Of a stretch of DNA of 25,051 bases, positions 6,658-17,280 are shown in pieces. Every line of letters begins with the position of its first letter. The stretch's first letter is position 1. Made by a program: the position numbers and the translations under genes. A model generated the notes under the pieces. The model was not told the origin of the DNA and did not search any database. It saw only the letters and a list, made by a program, of their open reading frames with translations. The DNA comes from Penium margaritaceum. Taxonomy: Eukaryota > Streptophyta > Zygnematophyceae > Desmidiales > Peniaceae. The stretch is taken from contig SZWC01007368.1 in assembly GCA_023375785.1 (NCBI GenBank), forward strand, positions 103,913-128,963. The letters run 5' to 3'.

Positions 6658-8630
6658 TCACCATAACTTTAAAACCAATGAAATACAAAAACCGCAAAGT
6701 GTATCCTTTTTGAGGAAGTTCCATACTCTAATAGGGTGAGAGAAGTCAGCTTCAAAAAATTTCAGGCATATCCTGGCTTTTATACCACGGGAGGCCATGA
6801 AGTGGGAGGAGATGAGCGAAATGTGATGTTGGAGGGTGGTATGAAAACTTTCAAGTGTTTCTGGCATAGGAGAGGAATATGGTTCTTTCTCGCATTCCTG
6901 CCAGATGTGTGAAAGAGAGAAGGGCAACGGCTGACCACGCCGAGTCTGGGATTGCACGGAAGACGATTCGGTGCAAAGGTTAAGAGGCATATGAGAGCAT
7001 TTTCGACGACTGGAAGGCCAACAAAAGCATTTTGCGAGGTATTTCTCTTTCCAATTGGTATAATTGGAAGAGTGGAAGTTGTGCAGGGCGAGAAGGCGGG
7101 CTCTGGCGTGAGGTTTTACATGCAAGGACATGAGATCGAGCAGGCAGGCCAATAAACTTGTGGTCATCTATGACAGATGTTAGAGTCAACGTTTTGTTTT
7201 CGCCCATTTTTGGACGAGCCCAAGGGTGGGCTTGGAGTTAAAGGGAAGGCAACATTAAAAAATGAAAAGAAGCCGAGTGGGGGGCGTCCGGGGTTAGGGA
7301 AGCCGGTTAAGTGAATAGTGAAGTAATCTGTGAGTTGGTAAGCGTTGGCAAAAGAGGCTCCTGCACGGAGAATACGGGTCCATGAGAGGGGCAGGGAGTC
7401 GAGGAAATCCGAGATTATGCTTCGACGAGCCAGGCAGAAAGAAGTGAGAGGCCTGGAAAATAGATTTCCTAAGGTGATATGGTGGCGGAGAAGCCATCTC
7501 TCTAACGTTGACGTTCCAAATGGGGTGCAATCAGAGTTGCAGATGAAGCTGTTATACGTGAAGTGTTCTTAAGAGGGCTCCTCAAATATAAGGCTATGTG
7601 GAGGGAATTTTGGACTTCATGCTATGATTTTTTTCAAGATGAAAACCCATCAGGGGTGAATAGAGGGGATGTTAATGTGGGTTGTAAAGGGATGGGATAG
7701 GAAATCTTGGCCCAGTTTAGGGAAAGTTTCCATAATGGTTCTCCTGGTGAGGGAAAGGCATAGTCCCACTTGGACGATTGTGCAAAGAAGAGGAGATATG
7801 GCCTTACGATGCTGAGGCCTCCTTTGGAGTTGGGTGTAACAGCTATTCCACGAAAATGCAAACGAACTTGCGTGATCGTAGGGTCATGTATTGAATTGGA
7901 AGAAAGGAAATTAATGAGGAGAGTGTCAAGTTGGTGTAAGACAGGTACAGGAGGGCAGATGTGGGGGAAAAAAAGAACTTAGAGTTCAAGTACGCATTAA
8001 TGATAACGACCTTTGTTTGTATGGGGACTCTAGACTTTGCCCAAATGGCAACAGCTGCTTGTAAACGCTTGAGGATGGGATTGTATACGTGAGACAAATT
8101 GAGTGTGGGTCTAAGCATATTTCCAAGGATACGTATAGATTTTGAGAGGAGAGAGTATGGTGAGGACGTGATGTGGAGGACATGACTACGAATGCAATGG
8201 AGATATTTCTTCTTGTAATTTGTTTGAAGGTCTGTGTACTGAGCTAGAGTGCATAGAATTTGAGCAGAAAGGGAGACTTTGCAGGATGACTTGAGGAGTG
8301 TAATGGTGTCAGCATAATCGGCCAAGATTTTAGGTTGTAGGGTAAACGGTACGTCTAGAAGGTCAGTGTGAAGTATATCTGCGATTGGTTCAAGTAAACC
8401 GATTGAAAGAAGTGGAACAATGGGACATCCTTGACAGACTCGAGAATGAAGGAGATGTGGATTAGTGAGCGTATCTTTCATAAGGAAACAATTAGACTTA
8501 TTATAGTGAAGAAGCTTCATCCATTGTATGAAGGATGTGGGAAGTCCTCTTTAAGAGAGCATATGAAAATTGTTGTTTTTGTTAAGTAAATCATATGCTT
8601 TTCAGAAATCAGTGGAGAGAACATACCTAG
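6658..8630 (-). pseudogene. LINE (non-LTR) reverse-transcriptase pseudogene, 5'-truncated
   Basis: Reading the minus strand from 8630: STDF-stop-KAYD (8616-8586, RT motif A, with TGA inside), RGLPTSFIQWMKLL (about 8547-8509), SRVCQGCPIVPLL (motif B, RQGCPLSP-like), ILADYADTITLL (motif C, YADD changed to YADT), then LGNMLRPTLNLSHVYNPIL and AIWAKSRVPIQTKVVIINA, the thumb region of LINE RTs. Frameshifts follow: TPNSKGGLSIVRPYLLFFAQ at 7861-7634 (GGLGI motif), HPIWNVNV at 7530-7294, and a C-terminal piece at 7167-6658. The endonuclease and the N-terminal RT are absent, replaced at 8626-8630 by a minisatellite. Multiple stops, frameshifts and the lost catalytic Asp mean it is inactive. The clade is not determined. 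Confidence 0.8.
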
Positions 8631-9460
8631 CAATACCTCGGCAATGCCTGGGCAATGCAAGCCCCATGCCTGGCAAGGCTAGAGCAATGACTAGAAATGC
8701 CCTATCAATGCTTGGCAATGCCTAGCAATGCCTAGGAAATGCCTGGCAATGCCTGACAATGCATGGCAATGCCTCGCAATGCGTGGTAAAGCCTGGCAAT
8801 GCATGGCGCTGCGTGGTGAAGACCTAGCAATGCCTAACATTTCCAGGGAAATGCATGGCAATGCCTGGCAATTCCATGACATTGTCGGGCAATGTCTAGC
8901 AATGCCTGGTAATTCCTGGGCAATGCCTTTCAATGCCTGGCAATGCCTGGCAATGCGTGGGCAATGCTGGCAATGTGTGGACAATTCCTGGGCAATGCTT
9001 GGCAATGTCTAGGCAAAGCATGGTCATGTCTGGAAATGCCTGGCAATTCCTGGCAATGCATGGGCAATGCCTAGCAATGCCTGGGCAATGCCTGGGCAAT
9101 GCCCGGCAATGCCAGGATAATGCTCGGAAAAACCAAGGCAATGCCTGGCAATGCCTTGCAATGTTTGGGCAACACCAAGCAATGCATGGCGATGCCTGGC
9201 AATGCCTGGACAATGCCAGGCATTTTCCGGACATGCCTAACAATGCCTGGACAATGCATGGACAATGCCTGGTCTTTCTCGAGAGATTCTCGAGAAATTT
9301 CTGGCAATGGCTGGGCAAAGCATGGCCATGCATGGCAATGCCTGGGAAATATAAGACAATGCCTGGGCAATGCCTCACAATGCCAAGGCAATGCCTTGGC
9401 AATACCTGTCACTGCATGGTAATGCCTGGCAATGCCTGGGTATTGCCTGACAATGCGTGG
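8626..9460. repeat. Minisatellite, 10/11-bp unit CCTGGCAATG
   Basis: About 835 bp of CCTGGCAATG with frequent 11-bp variants (CCTGGGCAATG) and substituted units such as CATGGCAATG and CCTAGCAATG. Units are heterogeneous, with no long perfect higher-order register, so the array is older or less homogenised than the 11-bp array at 20080. It starts inside the truncated LINE and ends directly against the 14-bp array. A palindromic interruption lies at 9275-9298. The open frames here (repeats of the type MPGNAWQCLA and its antisense) are by-products of the unit. Confidence 0.93.
9275..9298. repeat. Palindromic interruption inside the 10/11-bp array
   Basis: Two TTCTCGAGA-type palindromes lie close together (ttctcgagag, attctcgagaaa) in a stretch that does not fit the CCTGGCAATG unit. 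Both contain CTCGAG. This is either a diverged run of units or a small insertion. Confidence 0.5.
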
Positions 9461-12400
9461 GCGTAGGCGCAAAGGGGGAGGGGCAAAGGCGTAGGAGCAA
9501 AGGCGCAGGCGCCAAGGCGCAGGCGCGAACGCAGGCGCAGGTGCAGGCGCAGGTGCAGGCGCAGGTGCAGGCGCAAAGGCGCAGGCACAAAGGCCCGGAC
9601 ACAAAGGCGCAAGCGCAAAGGCGCAGGCTCAAAGGCGCAGGCACAAAGGCGTAGGCGCAAAGGCACATGTCAAAGGTGCACGCGCAAAGCCGCAGGCGCA
9701 AAGGCGCAGGCGCAAAGGCGCAGGTGCAAAGGCACAGGCGCAAAGGTGCAGGTGCAAAGGCACAAGCGTAAGGGCACAGGCGCAAAGGCAAAGGTGCACA
9801 GGTGTAGGCGCAAAGACATAGGCGCAAAGGCGCAGGCACAATGGCGGAGGCGCAAAGGAGCAGGTGCAAAGGCGCAGGCGCAAAGGTGCAGGTGAAAAGG
9901 TGCAGGTGCAAAGGCGTAGGTGCAAAGGTGCAGGCGCAAAGGCGCAGGCGCAATGGCGCATGCGCAAAGGCGCAGGCGCAAAGGTGCAGGCGCGCAGGCA
10001 CAGGTGCAAGCGCGCAGGTGCAAAGGTGAAAGTGCAGGCGCATAGGCGCAAAGGCGTAGGCGCAAAAGCGCAGGTGCAAAGGCACATTTGCAAAGGTGCA
10101 GGTGCACAGGCGTAGGTGCAAAGGCACAAGTGCAAAGGTGCAGGTGCAAAGGTGCAGGCACAAAGGCACAGACGCAAAGGCGCAGGTGCAAAGGCGCACG
10201 CACAAAGGCGCAGGCGCAAAGGCGCAGGTGCAAAGGCGCACGCTCAAAGGCGCTGGCACAAAAGCGCTGGCGCAAAGGCGCAGGCGCAAAGGCGCAGGCA
10301 GAAAGGCGCAAGTGCAAAGGCGCAGGCCCAAAGGCACAGGTGCAAAGGCGCAGGCGCAAAGGCGCAGCCGTAAAGGCACAGGCGCAAAGGAGCGGGTGCA
10401 CATGCGCAGGCACAAAGGCACTGGCGCAAATGCGCAGGCCCAAAGGCCCAGGTGCAAAGGCGGAGGCGCAAAGGCGCAGGCGCAAAGGCGCTTGCGTGCA
10501 GGCACAGGCACAGGCGCGCAGGCGCAAAGGTGAAGGCACAGGCACAGAGGCACAAAGGCGCAGGTGTAAAGGCGCATGCGCAAAGGTGCAGGCGCAAAGG
10601 TGCAGGCACAAAGGCGCAGGCGCAAAGGCGCAGGCGCAAAGGCGCAGGCGCAAAGGCGCAGGCGCAAAGGGGCATGTGCAAAGGCGCAGGCGCAAAGGCG
10701 CAGACGCACGGGCACAAGAGCACAAGCGCTGGTGCAAAGGCATAGGCGCAAAGGTGCAGGTGCAAAGGCGTAGGCGCAAAGGCGCAGGCGCAAGGGCACA
10801 GGTGCAAAGGCGCAGGTGCAAAGGCACAGGCGCAAAGGTGCAGGTGCAAAGGCGTAGGCGCAAAGGCGCAGGCGCAAAGGCACAGGTGCAAAGGCGCAGG
10901 CGCAAAGGCGCAGACGCACGGGCACAAGAGCACAAGCGCTGGTGCAAAGGCATAGGCGCAAAGGTGCAGGTGCAAAGGCGTAGGCGCAAAGGCGCAGGCG
11001 CAAGGGCACAGGTGCAAAGGCGCAGGTGCAAAGGCACAGGCACAAACGCACAGGCACAGAGGCGCAGGTGCAAAGGCGTGGGTGCAAAAGGCCAATGCGA
11101 AGGTGCATGCGTACAGGCGCAGGCGCAGGCGCGCAGGAGCACTGGCGCAAAAGTACACGCGCAAAGGCGCAGGCGCAAAGGCGCATGTGCAAAGGCGCAG
11201 CCGCAAAGGCGCAGGCACACTGGTGCAGGCGCACAGGTGCAGGCACAAAGGCGCAGGTGCAAATGCGCAGGTGCAAAGGCGCAGGCACAAAGGCGTAGGC
11301 GCAAAGGTGCAGGCGTAAAGGCGCAGGGGCAAAGGCTTAGTTGCAAAGGCACAAGCGCAAAGGTGCAGGCGCAAAGGCGCAGATGCAAAGGCACAGGCAC
11401 AAAGAGGCAGGCACAAAGGCGTAGGCGAAAAGGCGCACGTGCAAAGGCGCAGGTGCAAAGGCAAAGGCGCAGGTGCGTAGGCGTGCAGGCGCAGGCGTAA
11501 ATGCGCAGGCGCAAAGGCGAAGGCACAAAGGTGCAAGCGGAAAGGCACAGGCGCAAAGGTCTAGGCGCAAAGGCGCAGGCGCAAAGGCACACGCGCAGAG
11601 GCGCAGGTGCACAGGCACAGGTGCATGGGCGCAAGCGCACAGGTGCAGGTGCAAAGGCACAGGCGCAAAGGCGTAGACGCAAAGGCGTAGGCGCAAAGGA
11701 ACACGGGCGAAGGCGTAGGCGCACAGGCGCAGGCGCACAGGCACAGGCGCACAAGCACAGGCGCAAAGGCGCAGGCAAAAAAGTGCATGCGCAAAGGCGC
11801 AGGGGCAAAGACACAGGGGCAAAGGCGCAGGGGCAAAGGCGCAGGCACCAAGGCGCAGGCACGGGTGCATGCGCGGGTGCAGGCGTGGGCGCAGGTGCGA
11901 GCACAGGTGCAAAGGTGCAGACACAAAGGCGCAAGTGCAAAGGTGCAGGAGCAAAGGCTGAGGCGCAAAGGAGTAAGCAAAAGGCACAGGCGCAAAGGTG
12001 TAGGCACAAAAGTGCAGGCTCCAAGGCGCAGGCGCAAACGGGCAGGCGTAAAGGCGCCGGTGCAAAGGCGTAGGCGTAATGGCATAGGCAAAAAGGCGAA
12101 GGCACAAAGGCGCAGGTGCAAAGGCGCAGGCGCAAAGGCGAATGCGCAAAGGCGTAGGCGCATAGATGCAGGCGCATAGGCGCAGGTGCAAAGGCACAGG
12201 TGCAAAGGCGCAGGTGCACAGGCGCAGGCGCAAAGGTGTAGGTGCACAGGCGCAGGCGCAGGTGCACATACGCAGGAGCAAAGACGCAGGCGGAAAGGTG
12301 CAGGAGTAAAAGACAAGCGCAAAGGCGCAGGGGTAACAGCGCAAGCGCAAAGGCGCAGGCGCAAATGCGTAGGCACAAAGGCAGAGGCGCGAAGGCACAG

Positions 12401-12869
12401 GCGCAAAGGTACACAGACGCAGGTGCACAGGTGCAGGCGCACAGGCGTAAGCGCCAATGCGCATGCGCAAAGAAGCAGGCGCAAAGGCACGGATGCAAAG
12501 GCGCAGGCGCGAAGGCGCAGGCGCAAAGGCGCAGGCGCAAAAGCGCAGGCATAACGGCACAGATGCAAAGGTGCAGGCGCAAAGGCCCAAGAGCAAGGGC
12601 ACAGATGGAAAGGCGCAGAAGCAAAGGCGCAGGCACAAAGGCGCAGGCGCAAAGGCACAGGCGCAAAGGCAAAGGCAGAAAGGCGCAGGCGCACAGGTGC
12701 AGGCGCACAAGCGCAGATGAACAGGCACGGGCGCAAAGGCGGGGCACAAAGGCGGAGGCGCAAAGGCGCAGGCACAAAGGCCCAGGGGCAAAGGCGCAGG
12801 GGCAAAGGTGCAGGCACAATTGTGCAGGTGCAAAGGTACAGGCACAAAGGCGTAGGCGCACAGGTGCAC
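9461..12869. repeat. Minisatellite, 14-bp unit GCGCAAAGGCGCAG
   Basis: About 3.4 kb (roughly 243 units) of GCGCAAAGGCGCAG. Most variants are CG to TG or CG to CA (GTGCAAAG, GCACAAAG) and CAG to TAG, fitting deamination of methylated cytosine. On the minus strand the unit has no stop, and because 14 is not a multiple of 3 all three frames cycle through the same Leu/Arg/Cys/Ala/Phe/Pro peptide. This yields open frames up to 1073 residues (9670-12891) that I do not regard as genes. The plus strand gives Arg/Lys/Gly/Ala/Gln-rich frames broken mainly by TAG. The array ends against a truncated gag gene. Confidence 0.95.
10677..11041. repeat. Long duplication within the 14-bp array
   Basis: 10677-10831 and 10887-11041 are identical by eye over about 155 bp, including rare variants such as cagacgcacgggcacaagag and cacaagcgctggtgc. 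The offset is 210 bp, exactly 15 units. This shows a recent block duplication in register with the unit, in contrast to the scrambled variants elsewhere in the array. Confidence 0.85.
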
Positions 12870-13632
12870 ATGGCACTACAAGGGAAGGCACTAGAGTGGT
12901 TCACTGCAGAAAACAGGGAACGGCCGTTTGCTGACTTTGACGACTTGGCGAAAATAATGACCAAGCGCTTTGACCCAATGAGTCTGGAAGAAGCAGAACT
13001 GCAGATTCGCACCATCTGCATGAAAGCGTGTGAGAACATCAAGATGCACAACGACAAGTTCACAAAGATTTCTATGTGGTGTATTGATATTCCCCTGTGC
13101 ATGATTAAGGAGTACTACCGGAACTCCCTTGTACCGGCAATAGCCAGTATATTGGACCGGCGTTTTGACACCTTGGATGCATTGAAAGAGGAAGCAGAAC
13201 ATCAACAGCGGGAACTTAAGCGTCGAACGGCATGGGAGCAATCGGCTCCAAAAGAACATGTTGCACCCACCATTCGCGTGCCTGTCGGTGCTTTTGTCCT
13301 CAATGAATCCACGCAACTACCCATCTGGAAGCTGTTACGGATGTGGGGAGTTCATCCACAAGCGGCGAGAATGCCCCAATCCCATCCCAATACCTGGAGA
13401 ACCGGCAAGGGGAACCCAGTTCCAAGCATGCAACACGGGCGAGATAGCACCCACAAACACTGGACAGGCCGTGGGACCCAATGTGGGTGCACGTGTCGCT
13501 GGCCAAGGAGGCAATGGACCGGCACAATGGAAAGTATATGCCCAGGAAAGAGGGACGGTGGAAGTGCCAGCTGCCAGTCAACCATCAATATCTGATGCCC
13601 CAGCGCGGAATGTGAAGCTCGGTCTCCCTTGA
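12870..13632 (+). pseudogene. gag: Ty3/gypsy-type gag, 5'-truncated, frameshifted
   Basis: Coding similarity starts abruptly at 12870 where the 14-bp array stops. MALQGKALEWFTAENRE and FDDLAKIMTKRFDP match the retrotransposon Gag domain (GxAxxW...F..RF) with its N-terminal part missing. The frame reads to about 13310 (LDALKEEAEHQQRELKRR), then shifts by +1 into NPRNYPSGSCYGCGEF and the zinc knuckle CYGCGEFIHKRREC (CX2CX4HX4C, about 13334-13375). It ends in TGA at 13630. The ATG at 12870 is probably fortuitous. The array has replaced the start of gag and any 5' LTR, so this copy is dead. Confidence 0.8.
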
Positions 13633-14155
13633 GCTGGAGAAAAGACAACGGAGACTCCACCGACAGCTGCGGGAACTTGTCAGAGCGGCCAAGGCACAAG
13701 GAGTGGACGATTGCGGAGATGTATGAGCACATGCGCAAGTACAAGGAACAACAGGAAAGGGCTGAAGCAGACCTGCGGACCTGCGTAGAGGCGCGCTCAG
13801 TGCGACTACCGTGCCAAATTGCAGCTGTACTTCCAAAGCCTCCATCTGAACCACGTATGCGACCTTCCAGAAGTCCCACACCTCCACAACGCCGAGGGGT
13901 GACCTTTTCATCTCCACCAGCTGGAAACTCCACAGCTAGTATTCTAACTTCCTTTCACCGTCCCTTTCAGTCGGTGTCACTGGATGACTATCTTTGGCAA
14001 CATCCAGAAAGCCTCTCGGAGTTTACACAGTTCTCCAGGAGTATGCCGAGAAGCTTTGGCCAGCAGGCATTCCCCTTAGCTACACCCAGAATCCACATGA
14101 TCAACTGAGCAGACCAGTGATCCGAGCTGAACCCGGTGTGTGAGGATGGCGGCCA
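13622..14155 (+). pseudogene. Ty3-type Gag-Pol linker with coiled-coil character, frameshifted
   Basis: A charged, heptad-like stretch (LELEKRQRRLHRQLRELVRA, frame of 13622) runs to TGA at 13721, and continues in another frame as AEMYEHMRKYKEQQERAEAD (about 13716-13775). A Pro/Ser-rich piece and SLDDYLWQHPESLSEFTQF follow. Near 14035 the best reading returns to the first frame (EYAEKLWPAGIPLSYTQNPH) and runs through a TGA at about 14141 into protease 1. It appears to be the spacer between nucleocapsid and protease. The assignment rests on position and composition only. Confidence 0.5.
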
Positions 14156-14971
14156 GTGTCCCTTGCACCACCACGAATGCAGGCTCCACACCATGAAGTG
14201 GCCAGCTGTTTTGTATGGATATGCGGCAAGACGTTTTTGGCCATCATTGATCTTGGTGCCATCCATACTACGGTGACCCTGCAGGTTTTGCAGGCAGTTG
14301 GCTTGCTACACAAGATTCAACCAACCACCAAGGTATTCACCAATGCATCTGGTGGCACGGATGCCGGCCACGGTGTTGTGGAGAATCTTCCCCTACAAGT
14401 CGGCCTCATCCACAAAGTAGTGCGCATGCATGTTACCGTGGCCCACACTTATCACGTCCTGCTTGGCACAGACTACCTCACTCCCCGACAGGCGGCCATG
14501 TTCTATGCAGACAAGGTCATGCAGTTGACATCATCAGGATATAGTTCCTGTGCGGCACTGATCTTCGGGCCACGGACATCAATGCCTACGAAGGTCGGAC
14601 ACCCTTTCTCACTAGAGGAGGCCCGCACAAAGGATCAGGTTGCCAGGAATTCCGTTTTGGTGTTCCCAAAGCATGATGCCCCTCAGTTATCCCACATCAC
14701 ACAGAAGAGGAGGAGGAACCAGTGGGTGCCCCCTTCCTACCCAAACGACCGTGCCCTCAGCGAGGACAAGCTGCTCCGGCGGATGATCGACCGCATCTCC
14801 CCTTGGGCCCACTGCCCAAGCCCTCGTCAGAATCCCCTAGGTGGCTGCCCGTACCTACGCCAGACAGTCCACTTCATGTTCCTGGAAAATCAGAGGGATC
14901 CCCATCAGCTCCTTCAGATATTCCCTAGGCTTCGGCATGCCCACCTTTATTGCTCGCCCAGCAAGCGCTGA
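14156..14971 (+). pseudogene. Ty3/gypsy aspartic protease 1 (active site DLGA)
   Basis: SCFVWICGKTFLAIIDLGAI begins the retropepsin fold. The catalytic Asp is kept at 14249-14251, but the usual DTGA or DSGA reads DLGA (14249-14260). The second structural motif, HVLLGTDYLTP (about 14453-14485), corresponds to the hhG-D/N part of the fold. The first 110 residues after the start carry the domain. After about 14720 the better reading shifts to another frame (LPKPSSESPRWLPVPTPDSP) that leads into the acidic linker. The Thr-to-Leu change probably impairs activity. A second homologous protease lies 3.1 kb downstream at about 17281. Confidence 0.75.
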
Positions 14972-15300
14972 TCTTGGATGACCTTGCTGAGGCCAATCGC
15001 AGGGGTAAAATGCTCGTGTGTGAAGAGGACGTCACTCTCTGCAAAGACGATGATTCTGACGACCCCGATGAAGAACCGATGACTGACGTGGGCTGGTTGT
15101 GCCTTGATGACGAGCCGTCCCCACGCCGCACAACTGCTCTTACAATTGCGCCAGGAGGCTCGTGCAATTTTAACCTCCAGGTCTATGATTACTGGGACCC
15201 CGAGCCTGATCTGGGGGCTGTCTTGGTGGGGATGAGGACTCGCCACCACCCACAGTCCCACGCTCCCAACGGCGGGACCACATGCTTCATGAACGACTAA
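14722..15300 (+). pseudogene. Acidic linker between protease 1 and RT
   Basis: This frame gives a Pro/Ser-rich stretch, a TAG at 14926, then LILDDLAEANRRGKMLVCEE and a very acidic run (CKDDDSDDPDEEPMTDVGW). It ends in TAA at 15298. From about 15230 the neighbouring frame (DHMLHERLTEDQAQ) is better and leads into the RT, so a frameshift lies there. No known domain; it sits where Ty3 polyproteins have a variable spacer. Confidence 0.5.
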
Positions 15301-16860
15301 CAGAGGACCAGGCGCAATAAGTCAAGGAGCTCCTGTCATACCATGAGGAAGTTTTTGCGGGGAAATCTGCAGAGAATAGAGCGGTCAACACGATCCACGT
15401 CATTAACACGGGAGATGCACCTGCTTACAAACAGAAGGCCCGTCAATTGCTGCAGGACCAGGAAGACATCATTAATGAGGGGCTACGTGAACTCAAGGAG
15501 TAGGATGTGATTGTCAAGGTGGAGAGCCCTTGGCGCTCCAACCTGGTTATCGTTGGAAAGCCGGATGGCACAAAGCGTTTTTGTGCCGACTTCCATGACC
15601 TAAACAAAGTCACGGTTGAGGATGCCTACCCCATGCCGCTCTTCATCGACATCCAGGAGCGACAACAGAGAAAGAGCTGGTTTGCAAAACTTGATGTCAA
15701 GTCGGCCTTCCACACCATCCCCATGGACGAGAACGCAAAACTGAAGACGGCCTTCATCACTCCGGATGTTCTCTATGCTTTCACCCACATGTCCTTCGGG
15801 TTGCACAATGCCAGTGCTACGTTCCAACGTGTCATGGATCAATTACTGTGCGATGTCCCCAATGCCTGCTGCTACGTGGATGACGTCATGGCCATTGCAT
15901 TCAGCTTCCAAGAGCTGATGGCTTCCCTGGATGCAGTGTTCTCCACTCTAAGATCTGCAAACCTCCGATTGAAAGTGGCCAAGTGTGTTGTCGGGACAGA
16001 CAGCATGGAGTTCCTGGGATTCATGATTAGTACACAAGGAATCTCCATGGAACCTGCCAAGATCGCAGCCATCCACAAGTGGAAGTGGCCAATCACATCA
16101 TCTCAGGTCAAGATCTTCTTGGGATTCGTCAGCTTCTACCGCAAGTTTGTCCGTGATCACGCCAAGTGCTTCACCCCTTACAACATCTCACTCATCAAGA
16201 TGAGCCATTCAAATGGACGGAGGCCTGTCAGCTCGCGTGGATCGAAATCAAACATTGCCTCATCACGGCGCCTATGCTAGAACTCCCGAACTTCAACTTG
16301 CTCTTTGTCATCACCACAGATTTCTCCCGGGAAGGCATTCGTGCCATTCTGTCCCAGAAGGGCGATGATGGCATGATGAGAGTCATGTGCTATGGTAGCT
16401 GAGTACTCAATGACACCAAGCCCAAGTATCCTCCGGTGACAGGAGAATGCTTGGCGGTCCTGTGGGCTATCTAGTTCTACAGGGACTACATGCAGAATGG
16501 AAAACCCTTCATCATCCTCACAGGCCATCAGGCTCTCTAATGGTTGCTTAAGACGCAGAACCACGAGGGTATTCTTGGCAAATGGGCATTGTTTCTGCAG
16601 GGATATAACCTCACCATCAAGTACCAACCAGCATTTGGCAATGGCAATGCGGATGCACTCAGCCGATTGCCACGTGAAGGATGGAAGGAACAGGTGCCGC
16701 AGGAACCACCACAACACACGGATGAACCACCTCCTGATGGCACAGTTATTGTTCAAGGACAAGCGTGTGGCCTTTCTGACGAGGAATACCGCTGGGCATA
16801 CCCACTGGACAGCTTCCCTCAAGAAGACCCGGATGTCAGCCACATTAACGTGACGACGGA
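15230..16860 (+). pseudogene. pol: Ty3/gypsy reverse transcriptase and RNase H
   Basis: The RT reads from ERLTEDQAQ through TAA (15318) and TAG (15501): VKELLSYHEEVFAGKS, IHVINTGDAPAYKQKARQ, SNLVIVGKPDGTKRFCADFH, FAKLDVKSAFHTIPMDE (motif A), FGLHNASATFQRVMDQ and YVDD at 15873-15884, then MEFLGFMIS and FLGFVSFYRKFV. At about 16170 it shifts frame into HPLQHLTHQDEPFKWTEACQ. The RNase H has VITTDFSREG, GECLAVLWAI and NGNADALSRLP, broken by TGA 16400, TAG 16472 and TAA 16538. The usual TDH motif is TGH (LTGHQAL), losing a catalytic Asp. All five stops can be explained as CAA, CAG or CGA to stop. No integrase (HHCC, DDE, chromodomain) follows. Confidence 0.9.
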
Positions 16861-17280
16861 CAGATCTCTTCAAGGACACGCCGGGATTGACTCACACGGA
16901 GTACGGGGATTGGCTACATGACATACGCCGCGCCTCCACCCCAGCTCGACCGGCGCATACACAACCAGTCACGACGCCGAGCCGACCAGGTGGACCCGCA
17001 AACCAGTGGCGGACGACATCCGGCGGTTCTTCGACCGGACCTACCTCGCGCTACCCTGGATTGAGGTCCTCACTCATCTTCCAGGGAAAATTACGCAACT
17101 GGCGACATTCTTTGCAGAAATTAACACTGCGCTGGCCCCATCTGGTTGGCGTGTGGAGTGCTGGCTCAAACCTCCGGGACACCGCATGATGCATGAGCAT
17201 GTTGATCACACTCGACGGGTTGTCCATGAAGGCCTCGACGTAGGGGTGCTTACGTGGCGGCCGGCACGACTGAACCGCCA
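16861..17280 (+). pseudogene. Unassigned polyprotein segment between RNase H and protease 2
   Basis: After SDEEYRWAYPLDSFPQEDPD the same frame meets TGA at 16919, while the neighbouring frame gives a natural-looking TDLFKDTPGLTHTEYGDW and then a Pro-rich stretch. From about 17006 the earlier frame resumes with FFDRTYLALPWIEVLTHLPG and FFAEINTALAPSGWRVECWL up to protease 2. The last part may be the Gag end of a second element or an element-specific domain; I do not recognise it. An integrase would be expected here and is absent. Confidence 0.45.

Noticed and set aside
9670-12891. A 1073-residue minus-strand open frame rich in Leu, Arg, Cys, Ala, Phe and Pro
   Set aside because: It is the translation of the 14-bp satellite. 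The unit has no minus-strand stop in any frame, so long open frames are automatic. There is no non-repetitive domain.
15880-15888. Another TGACGTCA palindrome
   Set aside because: It falls on codons at and after the YVDD motif of the Ty3-type RT and is explained by coding sequence.
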